DNA of 38,572 nt from DATAFF01 sp036265615 (GCA_036265615.1 DATAOT010000102.1:1-38572); one strand, 5' to 3'; counted from the stretch's first letter, positions 26,424-34,997 are shown. Notes: a model not told the origin generated them from the sequence alone. Made by a program: numbers and translations.

Positions 26424-27319
26424 AGGCCCATCATCTTGAGCCGCTCGGGATCGCTCGCCCAGTTTTCCCTGACCTTGACGAACAGGAACAGATGCACCGG
26501 CTGGCCGATCGCCTCGGCAATTTCCTTGCGGGCCGCCTGGCCGATCGCCTTGATGGTCTGGCCGTCCTTGCCGAGCACGATCTTGCGCTGGCCCTCGCGC
26601 TCGACATAGACGACCTGGTCGATCCGCACCGAGCCGTCCGGGCGATCGGCCCAACCCTCGGTCTCCACGGTCAGGGCGTAGGGCAGCTCCTGGTGAAGCC
26701 GCAGGGTGAGCTTCTCGCGGGTGATCTCGGCGGCAAGCAGGCGCTGCGGCAGGTCGGCGATCTGGTCCTCGGGATGGAGCCAGGGTCCCTCCGGCATGGC
26801 GTTGGCGGCGCAACGGCGCAGGTCCTCGACACCGGAGCCGGACAGGGCGGAGATCATGAAGGTCGCGGCAAATGGCAGGCGCTCATTGAGCCGCTGCGAC
26901 AGGCCGAGCAGGGTTTCAGGCCGCACGACATCGACCTTGTTTAGGGCGAGCACCGGCGGGCGCCGGGCGGTGCCGAGGGTTGCCAGGATGGCCTCGACCT
27001 CGGCATTGAGCCCGGCCCGGCTGTCAACCAGCAGAATCACCAGATCGGCATCGCCGGCACCGCTCCAGGCGGCCTCGACCATGGCGCGGTCGAGGTCGCG
27101 GCGCGGCGTGAAGATGCCCGGCGTATCAACGAAGACGATCTGGCTGCGCCCTTCGATCGCAATGCCGCGCAGCCGCGCCCGGGTGGTCTGAACCTTGTGG
27201 GTGACGATCGCGATCTTCTGACCGACCAGCCGGTTGACCAGCGTCGACTTGCCGGCATTCGGCGCTCCGATGATTGCGGCAAAGCCGCACCGGCTGACAG
27301 GCTCCGTCGCGCTCGTCAC
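26417..27319 (-). CDS. era: GTPase Era
   Basis: Era binds 16S rRNA near its 3' end and helps 30S subunit assembly. The 300-residue product has the G1 loop GAPNAGKST (18-26), the switch region with TTRARLRGI, G3 DTPGIF, G4 NKVD, and a C-terminal KH domain with the block LGKDGQTIKAIGQAARKEI. Its start overlaps the rnc stop by four bases, so the two are translationally coupled. A repeat hairpin follows and contributes its stop codon. Confidence 0.96.
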   Translation of the reverse strand: MTSATEPVSRCGFAAIIGAPNAGKSTLVNRLVGQKIAIVTHKVQTTRARLRGIAIEGRSQIVFVDTPGIFTPRRDLDRAMVEAAWSGAGDADLVILLVDSRAGLNAEVEAILATLGTARRPPVLALNKVDVVRPETLLGLSQRLNERLPFAATFMISALSGSGVEDLRRCAANAMPEGPWLHPEDQIADLPQRLLAAEITREKLTLRLHQELPYALTVETEGWADRPDGSVRIDQVVYVEREGQRKIVLGKDGQTIKAIGQAARKEIAEAIGQPVHLFLFVKVRENWASDPERLKMMGLG

Positions 27320-28011
27320 TTCCAGATCATTTCCCGCCGAAGGAAGCTCTCGGCCGCCTCCTGCTCGGCGCGCCGCTTTGACGGCCCGCCGCCGGCCGCC
27401 GGCTCATAGCCCTTGAGATAGACCAGAATCGAGAAGAACGGCTCATGATCGGGACCGGTGCGCTCCTGCTCGACATAGATCGGGACCGGCAGGGCCCGCC
27501 CCATCGCCCATTCCTGCAAGGCCGTCTTGGGGTCCTTGTCGGCCGCCGATGGCAGAGCGATATGCGGACCCCAGGCGGCGAGGATGAACGAACGGGCCGC
27601 CTCGATGCCGCCGTCGAGATAAACGGCGCCGATCAGCGCCTCGCACATGTCGGCGAGAACGTTGACGCTGGTCGGCGCCACCTTGGCCCAGCCGGCACGG
27701 GCCGACTGCAGCACGTCGACGATGTCGAGCGAGCGGAAGACATGGGCGCACATTTCGGCACGCACCAGGGCATTGAGGCGCCGGGCGAGCTCGCCCTCGG
27801 AGGCGTCGGGGTTGCGATGATAAAGCTCCTCCACCAGGACGAGGGCGAGCACCCGGTCGCCGAGGAATTCCAGGCGCTCGTTGTTGGCATTCTTGGCAGT
27901 GGAGACGCTGGAATGGGTCAGCGCCGTGGCCAGGAGATCCGGATCACGGAAACGGTAGCCGATCCTGTCCTGAACCGCTGCGGCGGCGTCGGATTTCAAG
28001 GCACGTCCCAA
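27316..28011 (-). CDS. rnc: Ribonuclease III
   Basis: RNase III cuts double-stranded RNA in rRNA processing and mRNA decay. The 231-residue protein has the catalytic signature NERLEFLGDRVLALVL with Glu45, Glu48 and Asp52, the second acidic pair in ADMCEALIGAVYLDGG, and a C-terminal double-stranded RNA-binding domain from about 160 (DPKTALQEWAMGR). It lies between lepB (one-base gap) and era (four-base overlap), the classic lepB-rnc-era operon. Confidence 0.96.
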   Translation of the reverse strand: MGRALKSDAAAAVQDRIGYRFRDPDLLATALTHSSVSTAKNANNERLEFLGDRVLALVLVEELYHRNPDASEGELARRLNALVRAEMCAHVFRSLDIVDVLQSARAGWAKVAPTSVNVLADMCEALIGAVYLDGGIEAARSFILAAWGPHIALPSAADKDPKTALQEWAMGRALPVPIYVEQERTGPDHEPFFSILVYLKGYEPAAGGGPSKRRAEQEAAESFLRREMIWK

Positions 28012-28012
28012 C

Positions 28013-28804
28013 TCAGTGAACCAGCGTTAACAAGCGGTTCCAGCGGATTGCGAACGGCCAGTCCCAGAACTGATAGAGGGCATAGCGCGGGTCGTGCGAG
28101 AAGAAGATGATGGTGGCACGGCCGACCAGATTCTCATAAGGCACGTACCCGACCTGGGGGAAACGGCTGTCCGTGGAGTTGTCGCGATTGTCTCCCATCA
28201 TGAAATAATGGGCGGGCGGCACCAGGAATTCCTGGGTGTTGTCGGCGGTCCCCTGGTCCCAGAGATCATAGGTGACGTAGCTCACGCCGTTGGGCAGGGT
28301 CTCGCGATACTGGCGGATCGGGCCGCGGACGCCGGCGCTCGCATCCATGTCGAGATCGTTGAGGCGCTCGCGCTTGACCGCCACATCGTTGATGTAGAGC
28401 ACGCCATCGGTCACCCGGATGCGGTCGCCGGGCAGCCCGATCACCCGCTTGATGTAATCGGTCTCGTTGTCGGCCGGCAGCTTGAAGACGGCGACGTCGC
28501 CGCGGGCCGGGACATTGGCGAGCACGCGACCCTCGAACGGCACCGGACCGAACTTGAACAGGTCCCGCCCGCCGAAACCAATGGAGAAATTGAAGGAATA
28601 TCTGCTGTAGCCATAGCTCAGCTTGTTGACGAACAGATAGTCGCCGATCAGCAGCGTCGGGATCATCGAGCCCGAAGGAATATTGAACGGCTGGAAAAAG
28701 AAGGTGCGGACGACGAAGGCGATGACCAGCGCCTGGAGGATGACCTTGATCAGATCCCAGACGCTCTCTTCAGACTTGTTGGTCGGCTCGATCTTTGCAG
28801 ACAT
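28013..28804 (-). CDS. lepB: Signal peptidase I
   Basis: LepB removes signal peptides from exported proteins at the outer face of the inner membrane. From ATG 28804 it is 263 residues; a GTG at 28816 would add four. A hydrophobic anchor (about 18-38) precedes the catalytic Ser46 in NIPSGSMIPTLLIGD and the general base Lys119 in DYIKRVIGLPGDRI. The C-terminal block GDNRDNSTDSR is conserved. No clear ribosome binding site separates the two candidate starts. acpS ends 138 bases upstream; rnc begins one base after the lepB stop. Confidence 0.94.
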   Translation of the reverse strand: MSAKIEPTNKSEESVWDLIKVILQALVIAFVVRTFFFQPFNIPSGSMIPTLLIGDYLFVNKLSYGYSRYSFNFSIGFGGRDLFKFGPVPFEGRVLANVPARGDVAVFKLPADNETDYIKRVIGLPGDRIRVTDGVLYINDVAVKRERLNDLDMDASAGVRGPIRQYRETLPNGVSYVTYDLWDQGTADNTQEFLVPPAHYFMMGDNRDNSTDSRFPQVGYVPYENLVGRATIIFFSHDPRYALYQFWDWPFAIRWNRLLTLVH

Positions 28805-28942
28805 GTCAACGATCACCGGATCTCGGCCCGGTCACGCCGGACGCCGTAAGTCGTTTAGCCGCGCTTGGCTTGCCAAGGCAACGCTCAGCCACCCGCCTCG
28901 CATGATGTCGGTGCATATGTTGCCGAAACGCAACAAGGACCA

Positions 28943-29347
28943 TCACGGCCGCTCGGGCACCGCCGATATGATGACGAACGCCTGTGCATAAGGGTATTCG
29001 TCGGTGATGGTCAAGTGGATGATCGGCTCGTGGCCGGGCGGGGTCATGCGGCGAAGATGCTCACGCGCGGCACCTTGAAGCACCATGGTCGGCCGCCCCG
29101 AGGGCTCGTTCACCACCCCGAGATCGCGCCAATAGACGTTCTTGCGGAAGCCCGTGCCGAGCGCCTTGGCGCAGGCCTCCTTGGCGGCGAAGCGCTTTGC
29201 ATAGGAGGCGGCACGGGCCGAGCGGCGGTCGGATTTGCGGCGCTCGACCTCGGTATAGACGCGCTGGACGAAGCGTTCGCCGAATCGCTCGAGCGTGCGC
29301 TCGATGCGGCGGATGTCGACGATGTCGCTGCCCATGCCAAGGATCAC
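28943..29347 (-). CDS. acpS: Holo-[acyl-carrier-protein] synthase
   Basis: AcpS transfers 4'-phosphopantetheine from CoA to apo-ACP. The 134-residue product has GMGSDIVDIRRIE with Mg-binding Asp8, and KRFAAKEACAKALGTGF with Glu57, the two family signatures. In many alphaproteobacteria pdxJ lies immediately upstream; here the 127 bases between relA and acpS hold only a palindromic repeat. The gene starts at 29347 and the lepB-rnc-era run follows downstream. Confidence 0.95.
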   Translation of the reverse strand: MILGMGSDIVDIRRIERTLERFGERFVQRVYTEVERRKSDRRSARAASYAKRFAAKEACAKALGTGFRKNVYWRDLGVVNEPSGRPTMVLQGAAREHLRRMTPPGHEPIIHLTITDEYPYAQAFVIISAVPERP

Positions 29348-29374
29348 TGTCCTGTTCCCATTCCCTCTTCCTTT

Positions 29375-29457
29375 CCCTCATGGCCGGCCCCCGGGCCGGC
29401 CATCCAGGCAATGGTGATGAAAAAGCTGGATCGCCGGGTCAGGCCCGGCCATGAGGG
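29375..29457. repeat. Palindromic intergenic element, copy A
   Basis: The 83-bp element has perfect 13-bp terminal inverted repeats, CCCTCATGGCCGG (29375-29387) and CCGGCCATGAGGG (29445-29457). Inside, CATCCAG (29401-29407) and CTGGAT (29426-29431) bracket a central loop, and each arm has its own small GC-rich palindrome. A second copy in the opposite orientation is at 37265-37349. Two-palindrome intergenic elements of this style (for example RIME) are known in Rhizobiales. Confidence 0.85.
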
Positions 29458-29477
29458 GGTGTTGGAACACCCCCTCA
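29452..29477 (-). terminator. Hairpin over the relA stop codon
   Basis: TGAGGGGGTGT (29452-29462) and ACACCCCCTCA (29467-29477) form a perfect 11-bp stem with a 4-base loop. The relA stop codon TGA (29475-29477) lies in one arm. There is no T-tract on the minus strand, so termination would be weak or need the adjacent palindrome; RNA protection is an alternative role. Confidence 0.5.
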
Positions 29478-31631
29478 TCCCGTCACCCGATGAACCGAGC
29501 TGACGAGCGGGCGGGAGCGCAGCGTCTGCAGGATGCTGTTCAGGTGACGCAGATCATGAACCTCGACGACGATGTCGATGTCGAAGAAGTCCTGCGCCCG
29601 GTTGGTCATCTGCAGGTTCTCGATATTGCCGCCATTCTCGCCGATGGCCTGGGCGAGCTGGGCCAGCGCCCCGACTTCATTGTGGATCACGGCCTTGATG
29701 CGGGCGGGGTAGCGCTTGCTCTCGTCAGAGGTGTCCCAGGCGAGATCGATCCAGCGGTCGGGCTCGTCCTCGAAGGCCGAGAGCGCCTTGGAGAAGATCG
29801 GGTACACGGTCACCCCCTCCCCCGGGGTCATGATGCCGACGATCCGCTCGCCGGGCACGGCGCCGGTGACCTGCGAGATGCGGATCGGCAGCATGCCGTC
29901 GATGCCGCGCACGGTGATCGCATTGGTGCCGATCTCGGTCGGCAGGCGCCGCGGCGGCTTGCGCTTGGCGGCCACGTCGGGCTCGACGCCGAGGGCGCGC
30001 AGCACCTCGCCGCTCGACAGCTCGCCGCGCCCGACCGCCGCAAGGCCGTCCTCGACATTCCTGATGCCGAGCTTGGGAAAGGCCTGCGCCATGTCCTTGG
30101 TCGTGTAATCGCGTTCGTGGCGGGCCAGCACCCGCTGCATGATCTCGCGTCCGAGCCCGGCATATTGGTTGCGCACCGCCATGCGGGTGGCGCGGCGGAT
30201 CGCTGCCCGGGCCTTGCCGGTGACCGCCAGTCCTTCCCAGGCGGCGGGCGGGGTCTGGGCCTTGGAGCGGATGATCTCGACCTCGTCGCCATTCTCGAGA
30301 TCGGTCATCAACGGCGCGTGCCGGCCATTGATGCGGCAGCCGACGCAGCTGTTGCCGATGTCGGTGTGGACGGCATAGGCAAAGTCGATGGCGTTGGCGC
30401 CCTTGGGCAAGGCGATGAGATCGCCCTTGGGGGTGAAGCAGAAAACCTGGTCGGAGAACAGCTCGAGCTTGGTGTGCTCGAGGAACTCCTTGGGATTGTC
30501 GCCTTCCGACAGGATGTCGACCAGGCGGCGCAGCCAGCGATAGGCATTGGATTCCGTGGCCGGGAGCTTCACGCCCTTGCGGGCCTCGAGCGCACTGCCG
30601 ATGTCCTTGTAGAGGCCGTGCGCCGCGACCCCGCGCTCGGCGATCTCATGCATGGCGAAGGTGCGGATCTGCAGCTCGACGCGCATGTGATGCGGGCCGA
30701 TGACGGTGGTGTGGATGGAGCGGTAGTCGTTCTGCTTGGGGTTCGAGATGTAGTCCTTGAACCGGCCGGGAACGACGCGCCATGTGCGGTGGGCAATGCC
30801 GAGGGCGCGATAGCACTCGTCGACGGTGTTGACGAGGACGCGGAAGCCGAAAATGTCGGAGAGCTGGCCGAGCGACAGCTGCTTTCTGTCCATCTTGCGC
30901 CAGATCGAGTAAGGCCGCTTCTCGCGCCCCGAGACGTCGGCCTTGATGTGACTTTCCTCGAGCTTCTTCTTCAGGGCGTCCTCGATCTCCAGGAGCATGT
31001 TGCCGCTCTCCCGGCGCAGCCGCTTCAGCCGATCGGCGATGGTGCGGTAGGCATCCGGGTTGAGCACCTTGAAGGACAGGTCCTCGAGCTCCTCGCGGAT
31101 GGTCTGCATGCCCATCCGGCCGGCAAGGGGGGCGTAGATGTCGACCGTTTCCTGGGCAATGCGCTGGCGCTTGTCGGAGGGGACATGCTCGAGGGTGCGC
31201 ATGTTGTGCAGGCGGTCGGCAAGCTTGACGAGCAGGACGCGGACGTCCTTGGACACCGCCAGCAGCAGCTTGCGCAGATTCTCCGCCTGGGCGGCCTCCT
31301 TGGAAACGAGATCGAGCCGGCGGATCTTGGTGAGCCCGTCCACGAGGGCGCTGATCTCGGCGCCGAACAGGTCCTCGATCTCGCGATGGGTGGCATCGGT
31401 ATCCTCGATAACATCATGGAGCAGGGCCGCGACGATGGTCGCGTCGTCGAGCTTCAGGTCGGTGAGGATGGCGGCGACCTCGAGCGGGTGGGAGAAATAG
31501 GGATCACCCGAGGCGCGGGTCTGATGGCCATGCGCCTTCATCGCATAGACATAGGCGCGGTTGAGCAGACTCTCATCCGCATCCGGGTCATAGCTGGTGA
31601 CTCGCTCGACCAGTTCGAACTGACGCATCAT
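29475..31631 (-). CDS. relA: Bifunctional (p)ppGpp synthetase/hydrolase (RSH)
   Basis: This RelA/SpoT homologue makes and degrades the stringent-response alarmone. The 718-residue protein has an intact HD hydrolase domain: HPLEVAAIL with His48, LLHDVIEDT with His72-Asp73, and VKLADRLHNMRTL with Asp139. The synthetase domain follows (FGFRVLVNTVDECYRALG, then GRFKDYISNPKQNDYRSIHT), then TGS (CFTPKGDLIALPKGA) and a C-terminal ACT domain. A single bifunctional Rsh, as expected in Hyphomicrobiales, is the best reading; the symbol spoT or rsh would be equally valid. rpoZ lies upstream with a 134-base gap. Confidence 0.94.
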   Translation of the reverse strand: MMRQFELVERVTSYDPDADESLLNRAYVYAMKAHGHQTRASGDPYFSHPLEVAAILTDLKLDDATIVAALLHDVIEDTDATHREIEDLFGAEISALVDGLTKIRRLDLVSKEAAQAENLRKLLLAVSKDVRVLLVKLADRLHNMRTLEHVPSDKRQRIAQETVDIYAPLAGRMGMQTIREELEDLSFKVLNPDAYRTIADRLKRLRRESGNMLLEIEDALKKKLEESHIKADVSGREKRPYSIWRKMDRKQLSLGQLSDIFGFRVLVNTVDECYRALGIAHRTWRVVPGRFKDYISNPKQNDYRSIHTTVIGPHHMRVELQIRTFAMHEIAERGVAAHGLYKDIGSALEARKGVKLPATESNAYRWLRRLVDILSEGDNPKEFLEHTKLELFSDQVFCFTPKGDLIALPKGANAIDFAYAVHTDIGNSCVGCRINGRHAPLMTDLENGDEVEIIRSKAQTPPAAWEGLAVTGKARAAIRRATRMAVRNQYAGLGREIMQRVLARHERDYTTKDMAQAFPKLGIRNVEDGLAAVGRGELSSGEVLRALGVEPDVAAKRKPPRRLPTEIGTNAITVRGIDGMLPIRISQVTGAVPGERIVGIMTPGEGVTVYPIFSKALSAFEDEPDRWIDLAWDTSDESKRYPARIKAVIHNEVGALAQLAQAIGENGGNIENLQMTNRAQDFFDIDIVVEVHDLRHLNSILQTLRSRPLVSSVHRVTG

Positions 31632-31765
31632 GGGTTGCGTGCCATGGCAAGCGACGAGAGCCGCCCCTCGCCGCGCGGCAGGATGAATCTAATCCTTGCC
31701 CGGTCCGAAACAAAGGCGCACGCGGTATTTCGACGCTGCCGGACAGCGCCGCGCGCCAAGGCGGC

Positions 31766-32176
31766 TCAATAGCCGGAGCGCTGGCTTCCGGGGCTTTCGG
31801 CGGGAGGCAGACCCTCGAGCCCGCGGAGCAGGTCCTCCTCGGTCATCCGGTCATATTCGTCGCCGGTCTCCTCCGGCGTCTCCACCACCACCGGCAGATC
31901 GTCCGAGACCGAGATCATCGGCACCTCGCTGGTCTCGGGCTCGTCGATCTCGACATGCTTCTGCATCGAATGCACATAGTCTTCGCGCAGGTCGTCGCGA
32001 TCGAGCGTCTCGTCGGCGATTTCGCGCAGCGCCACGACGGGGTTCTTGTCATTGTCGCGCTCGACGGTGATCTGAGCACCGGTCGAAATCTCGCGCGCCC
32101 GGTGGGCGGCGAGGAGCACGAGCTCGAAGCGGTTGGGGACCTTGTCGATGCAATCTTCAACGGTGACGCGCGCCAT
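31766..32176 (-). CDS. rpoZ: DNA-directed RNA polymerase omega subunit
   Basis: Omega helps assemble RNA polymerase by chaperoning beta prime. The 136-residue product has the conserved core MARVTVEDCIDKVPNRFELV and AAHRAREIS, then KNPVVALREIADETL, followed by an acidic C-terminal extension typical of alphaproteobacteria (length about 130). An AAGGAG ribosome binding site precedes ATG 32176 at good spacing. Proximity to relA matches the rpoZ-spoT pairing of many proteobacteria, and omega is part of the ppGpp site on the polymerase in enteric bacteria. Confidence 0.96.
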   Translation of the reverse strand: MARVTVEDCIDKVPNRFELVLLAAHRAREISTGAQITVERDNDKNPVVALREIADETLDRDDLREDYVHSMQKHVEIDEPETSEVPMISVSDDLPVVVETPEETGDEYDRMTEEDLLRGLEGLPPAESPGSQRSGY

Positions 32177-32252
32177 GCGGCTCGTCTCCTTCCGGGAATT
32201 CAGGGAATCTGCCGCCTGCTAAAGCATTTCCGCGGAAGATGCAAGGCTGCCG

Positions 32253-32310
32253 AATAGCCAGGAGCGAATAGTTGGAACCAGGCTCGCCCCTAGACTATTG
32301 CTATTCGCTC
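32253..32310. repeat. Inverted repeat (GCGAATA type) at the folK stop codon
   Basis: GAGCGAATAG (32262-32271) and CTATTCGCTC (32301-32310) are exact complements; the left arm begins with a related GAATAGC at 32253 and the right arm with CTATTG at 32295. The folK TAG stop (32301-32303, minus strand) is inside the right arm. It fills much of the 124-base gap between folK and rpoZ, both on the minus strand. Confidence 0.7.
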
Positions 32311-32795
32311 ATTACCGCACCCTCCGCGGAGGGGGCAACCTTTGCGAGCATCTCCGCAGCCGTCAGGCCGGTCACGGGGTGCCGCCATTCAGGGGCGATC
32401 TCCGTGATCGGGACGAGGACAAAGGGCCGCTCGGCAATGCCGGGATGGGGCAGGACCAGGCCAGAGGCCTCTTTCAGGACGAGGCGACGATAATCGAGGA
32501 GATCGAGATCGAGGGTTCGCGGACCCCAATGAATGTCGCGATGCCGGCCGGCCCGGCGCTCCAGCGCCTGGAGATGAAGCAGCAGGGCCGAGGGCGGAAG
32601 ATCGGTCTCGATCGCGAGCGCGGCATTGATGAAGGGCGGCTGGTCGGTGATGCCGAAGGGCGTTGTCCTGACCGGGCTCGAGGCCCGTTCGACCCGCACC
32701 GGACCGCGATCGAGCTCGAAACGGACCCGAGCCACGGTCTCTTCCGGTGTTCCCCAGGGGCCGGACACATTGCTGCCGACGCCGATCAGGATCAT
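32301..32795 (-). CDS. folK: 2-amino-4-hydroxy-6-hydroxymethyldihydropteridine pyrophosphokinase
   Basis: FolK pyrophosphorylates the pterin precursor before dihydropteroate synthase in folate synthesis. ATG 32795 (164 residues) begins with the family start ILIGVGSNV; the upstream in-frame extension is low-complexity. Conserved blocks are GPWGTPEETV, FINAALAIET, and the ATP/Mg signature WGPRTLDLDLLDY, then LPHPGIAERPFVLVPI. folB and folP are not adjacent. It is divergent from the NYN-domain gene over about 140 bases, and its stop codon is inside an inverted repeat. Confidence 0.95.
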   Translation of the reverse strand: MILIGVGSNVSGPWGTPEETVARVRFELDRGPVRVERASSPVRTTPFGITDQPPFINAALAIETDLPPSALLLHLQALERRAGRHRDIHWGPRTLDLDLLDYRRLVLKEASGLVLPHPGIAERPFVLVPITEIAPEWRHPVTGLTAAEMLAKVAPSAEGAVMSE

Positions 32796-32938
32796 GTGCA
32801 ACCCGATTGCTCTGCGATTGAAATAGGTTGGCAGATCGGTGTATTCAGCCGCCCTGCCGTGCCGTCGCCCGCCGATCACTATCGCGCGGCTCGACGCCGC
32901 CATTCAACGATTGGTTATTTCAGTGGGAGATTATTCCG

Positions 32939-33547
32939 ATGATCCTCTATCCCGATGAGCGGATTGCCCTTTTCATCGACGGGGCCAACCTCTACGCCAC
33001 GGCCAAGTCGCTCGGCTTCGACATCGACTACAAGCGCCTGCTGGGCCATTTCCGCAAGCGGGCGCGGCTGGTCAGGGCGATCTATTACACCGCACTGATG
33101 GACGACGCCGAATATTCGCCGATCAGGCCGCTGATCGACTGGCTCGACTACAATGGCTACATGGTGCGCACCAAGCCGGCCAAGGAATTCACCGACTCGC
33201 TCGGGCGGCGCAAGATCAAGGGAAGCATGGATATCGAGCTTGCGGTCGACGCCATGCGGCTGGCCGAGAATCTCGACCATGTCGTGCTGTTTTCGGGCGA
33301 CGGGGACTTTCGCTCGCTGGTCGAGGCGCTGCAGCAGAAAGGCCGGCGCGTGTCAGTGGTGTCGACCTTGGTGACACGGCCGCCCATGGTGGCCGACGAT
33401 CTGCGCCGGCAGGCCGACCAGTTCATCGATCTGAGCGAGCTCAGGGCCGAGGTCGGCCGCGATCCGGCCGAGCGCGAGCAGCGGCGGCAGGAACGGGCGC
33501 CGGCCCAACGCGGCACCGACGATTTCGACGACTACGCCGAGATCTGA
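32939..33547 (+). CDS. LabA-like NYN-domain (PIN-fold) protein
   Basis: The 202-residue product begins at ATG 32939 after a GGGAGA ribosome binding site. It matches the NYN branch of the PIN-like nuclease fold: IALFIDGANLY with Asp14, KIKGSMDIELAVDAM with Asp98 and Asp104, and VVLFSGDGDFRSLV with Asp121 and Asp123, a complete set of acidic metal ligands, so RNase activity is plausible. The C-terminal 40 residues are charged and probably disordered. Genes of this type are regularly found beside smpB and dapA in alphaproteobacteria. The substrate is not known. Confidence 0.88.
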   Translation: MILYPDERIALFIDGANLYATAKSLGFDIDYKRLLGHFRKRARLVRAIYYTALMDDAEYSPIRPLIDWLDYNGYMVRTKPAKEFTDSLGRRKIKGSMDIELAVDAMRLAENLDHVVLFSGDGDFRSLVEALQQKGRRVSVVSTLVTRPPMVADDLRRQADQFIDLSELRAEVGRDPAEREQRRQERAPAQRGTDDFDDYAEI

Positions 33548-33548
33548 T

Positions 33549-34037
33549 CTAGCCGCGTTCCTTGAGCAGGCGCGATTTCTCACGGGCCCAGCTGCGCTGC
33601 TTTTCGGTCTCGCGCTTGTCATGCAGCTTCTTGCCGCGGGCGAGCGCAATCTCCGCCTTGGCGCGGCCGCGCGGATTGAAGAACAGCCGCAGCGGGACGA
33701 TGGTGAGGCCGTCGCGCAGGACACCGCCGGCCAGCCGATCGATCTCGCGGCGATGGAGCAGCAGCTTGCGCGGCCGCCGGGTCTCGTGGTTGAAGCGGTT
33801 GGCTTCGAGATATTCGGGGATGTAGGCGTTGACCAGGTAAAGCTCGCCACGGTCGACGCTCGCATAGGCGTCCTGGAGATTGCCCCTTCCCTGGCGCAGG
33901 CTCTTCACCTCGGGACCTTCGAGGGCGATCCCTGCTTCGAAGGTCTCGAGGATCTCATAATCGAAGCGGGCGCGACGGTTCTCGATAATCACCTTGCGGG
34001 CGCCGGCGCGCCCATCGGAACCGCGTTTCTGCGCCAT
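33549..34037 (-). CDS. smpB: SsrA-binding protein SmpB
   Basis: SmpB delivers tmRNA to stalled ribosomes for trans-translation. The 162-residue product has KVIIENRRARFDYEILETFE, GIALEGPEVKSLRQGRGNLQ, AYIPEYLEAN, and RPRKLLLHRREIDRL, with a basic C-terminal tail (KQRSWAREKSRLLKERG). Length is normal. The ssrA gene itself is not in the window. The dapA stop lies three bases upstream of its start, and the NYN-domain gene converges on it with a one-base gap. Confidence 0.96.
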   Translation of the reverse strand: MAQKRGSDGRAGARKVIIENRRARFDYEILETFEAGIALEGPEVKSLRQGRGNLQDAYASVDRGELYLVNAYIPEYLEANRFNHETRRPRKLLLHRREIDRLAGGVLRDGLTIVPLRLFFNPRGRAKAEIALARGKKLHDKRETEKQRSWAREKSRLLKERG

Positions 34038-34040
34038 CAG

Positions 34041-34922
34041 TCAGTTGATGAGGCCGGCGTGAACCATCGCCTTGCGCACGGCGGCCCGGGCGCCTTCGCT
34101 CGCCGGCACCAGCGGCAGTCGCACCTCATCGCTGCTCATGCCAAGCACGCTCGCGGCATATTTGACCGGCGCCGGGCTCGTCTCGACGAACAGCGCCTGA
34201 TGGAGCGGCATCAGGCGGTCCTGAAGCGTCAGCGCGGTCATGTAGTCGCCGTCGCGGCAGGCACGCTGGAACGCGGCGCAGAGCCGCGGCGCGACATTGG
34301 CGGTCACCGAGATGCACCCGACGCCGCCATGGGCGTTGAAGCCGAGGGCGGTGGCGTCCTCGCCCGAGAGCTGGATGAATTCCGTGCCGGTCATGAGCCG
34401 CTGGCGCGACACGCGGGCGAGGTCGGCAGTGGCGTCCTTGGTGCCGATGATGGTGGCGACGTCGCGGGCGAGCCGGTCGACGGTCTCGACCGAGATGCTG
34501 GCGACCGTGCGCGATGGAACATTGTAGACGATGATCGGGATGTCGGCCGCCGCAGCGACCGCCTTGAAGTGGCTGTAGAGCCCGTCCTGGGTGGGCTTGT
34601 TGTAATAGGGCACAACGACCAGGGCCGCATCGGCGCCGGCATGGGCCGCATGGCGGGTGAATTCGACGGCCTCGGCAGTGCTGTTCGAGCCGGTGCCGGC
34701 CACCACCGGGACCCGGCCGCCCGCCGTCTCCACCGCGATTTCGATGACGCGCTTGTGCTCCTCGGCGCTCAAGGTGGGCGATTCACCGGTGGTGCCGACC
34801 GGCACGATGCCATTGCTGCCCTCCGCGATCTGCCATTCGATCAGCTCGCGGTAGCCCTGCTCGTCAACCTCGCCGTTGCGAAAGGGCGTGATGAGGGCGG
34901 TAATCGAACCTTTCAAATCCAC
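34041..34922 (-). CDS. dapA: 4-hydroxy-tetrahydrodipicolinate synthase
   Basis: DapA condenses pyruvate with aspartate semialdehyde on the path to diaminopimelate and lysine. The 293-residue TIM-barrel protein has GSITALITPFRNGEVD, the GTTGESPTL block (43-51) with Thr45, the catalytic Tyr133 in IVYNVPSRT, and the Schiff-base Lys162 in IIGTKDATADL. It pairs with smpB downstream and is divergent from slt; both dapA and slt products act on peptidoglycan supply and turnover. Confidence 0.96.
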   Translation of the reverse strand: MDLKGSITALITPFRNGEVDEQGYRELIEWQIAEGSNGIVPVGTTGESPTLSAEEHKRVIEIAVETAGGRVPVVAGTGSNSTAEAVEFTRHAAHAGADAALVVVPYYNKPTQDGLYSHFKAVAAAADIPIIVYNVPSRTVASISVETVDRLARDVATIIGTKDATADLARVSRQRLMTGTEFIQLSGEDATALGFNAHGGVGCISVTANVAPRLCAAFQRACRDGDYMTALTLQDRLMPLHQALFVETSPAPVKYAASVLGMSSDEVRLPLVPASEGARAAVRKAMVHAGLIN

Positions 34923-34967
34923 CGACGTCGCTCCTCAACCTCGCGCAATCCCCGGCTGATCCCGGAT

Positions 34968-34997
34968 TCTATAGACTCCCCCTTTGCAATTGGGCAA
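34968..34997 (-). promoter_or_regulatory. Candidate dapA promoter
   Basis: On the minus strand, TTGCCC (34992-34997) and TATAGA (34968-34973) are separated by 18 bases, about 45 bases before the dapA start codon. Both hexamers resemble sigma-70 consensus. The match is by eye only. Confidence 0.4.

Noticed and set aside
26373..26609. Small frames translating the heptamer repeats into TAYC/LLP-type peptides
   Set aside because: These repetitive peptides arise from any (CTACTGC)n tract; no ribosome binding site or family supports them.
28805..28942. Possible gene in the 138-base gap between acpS and lepB
   Set aside because: Only short frames without ribosome binding sites or motifs; probably the lepB promoter region.
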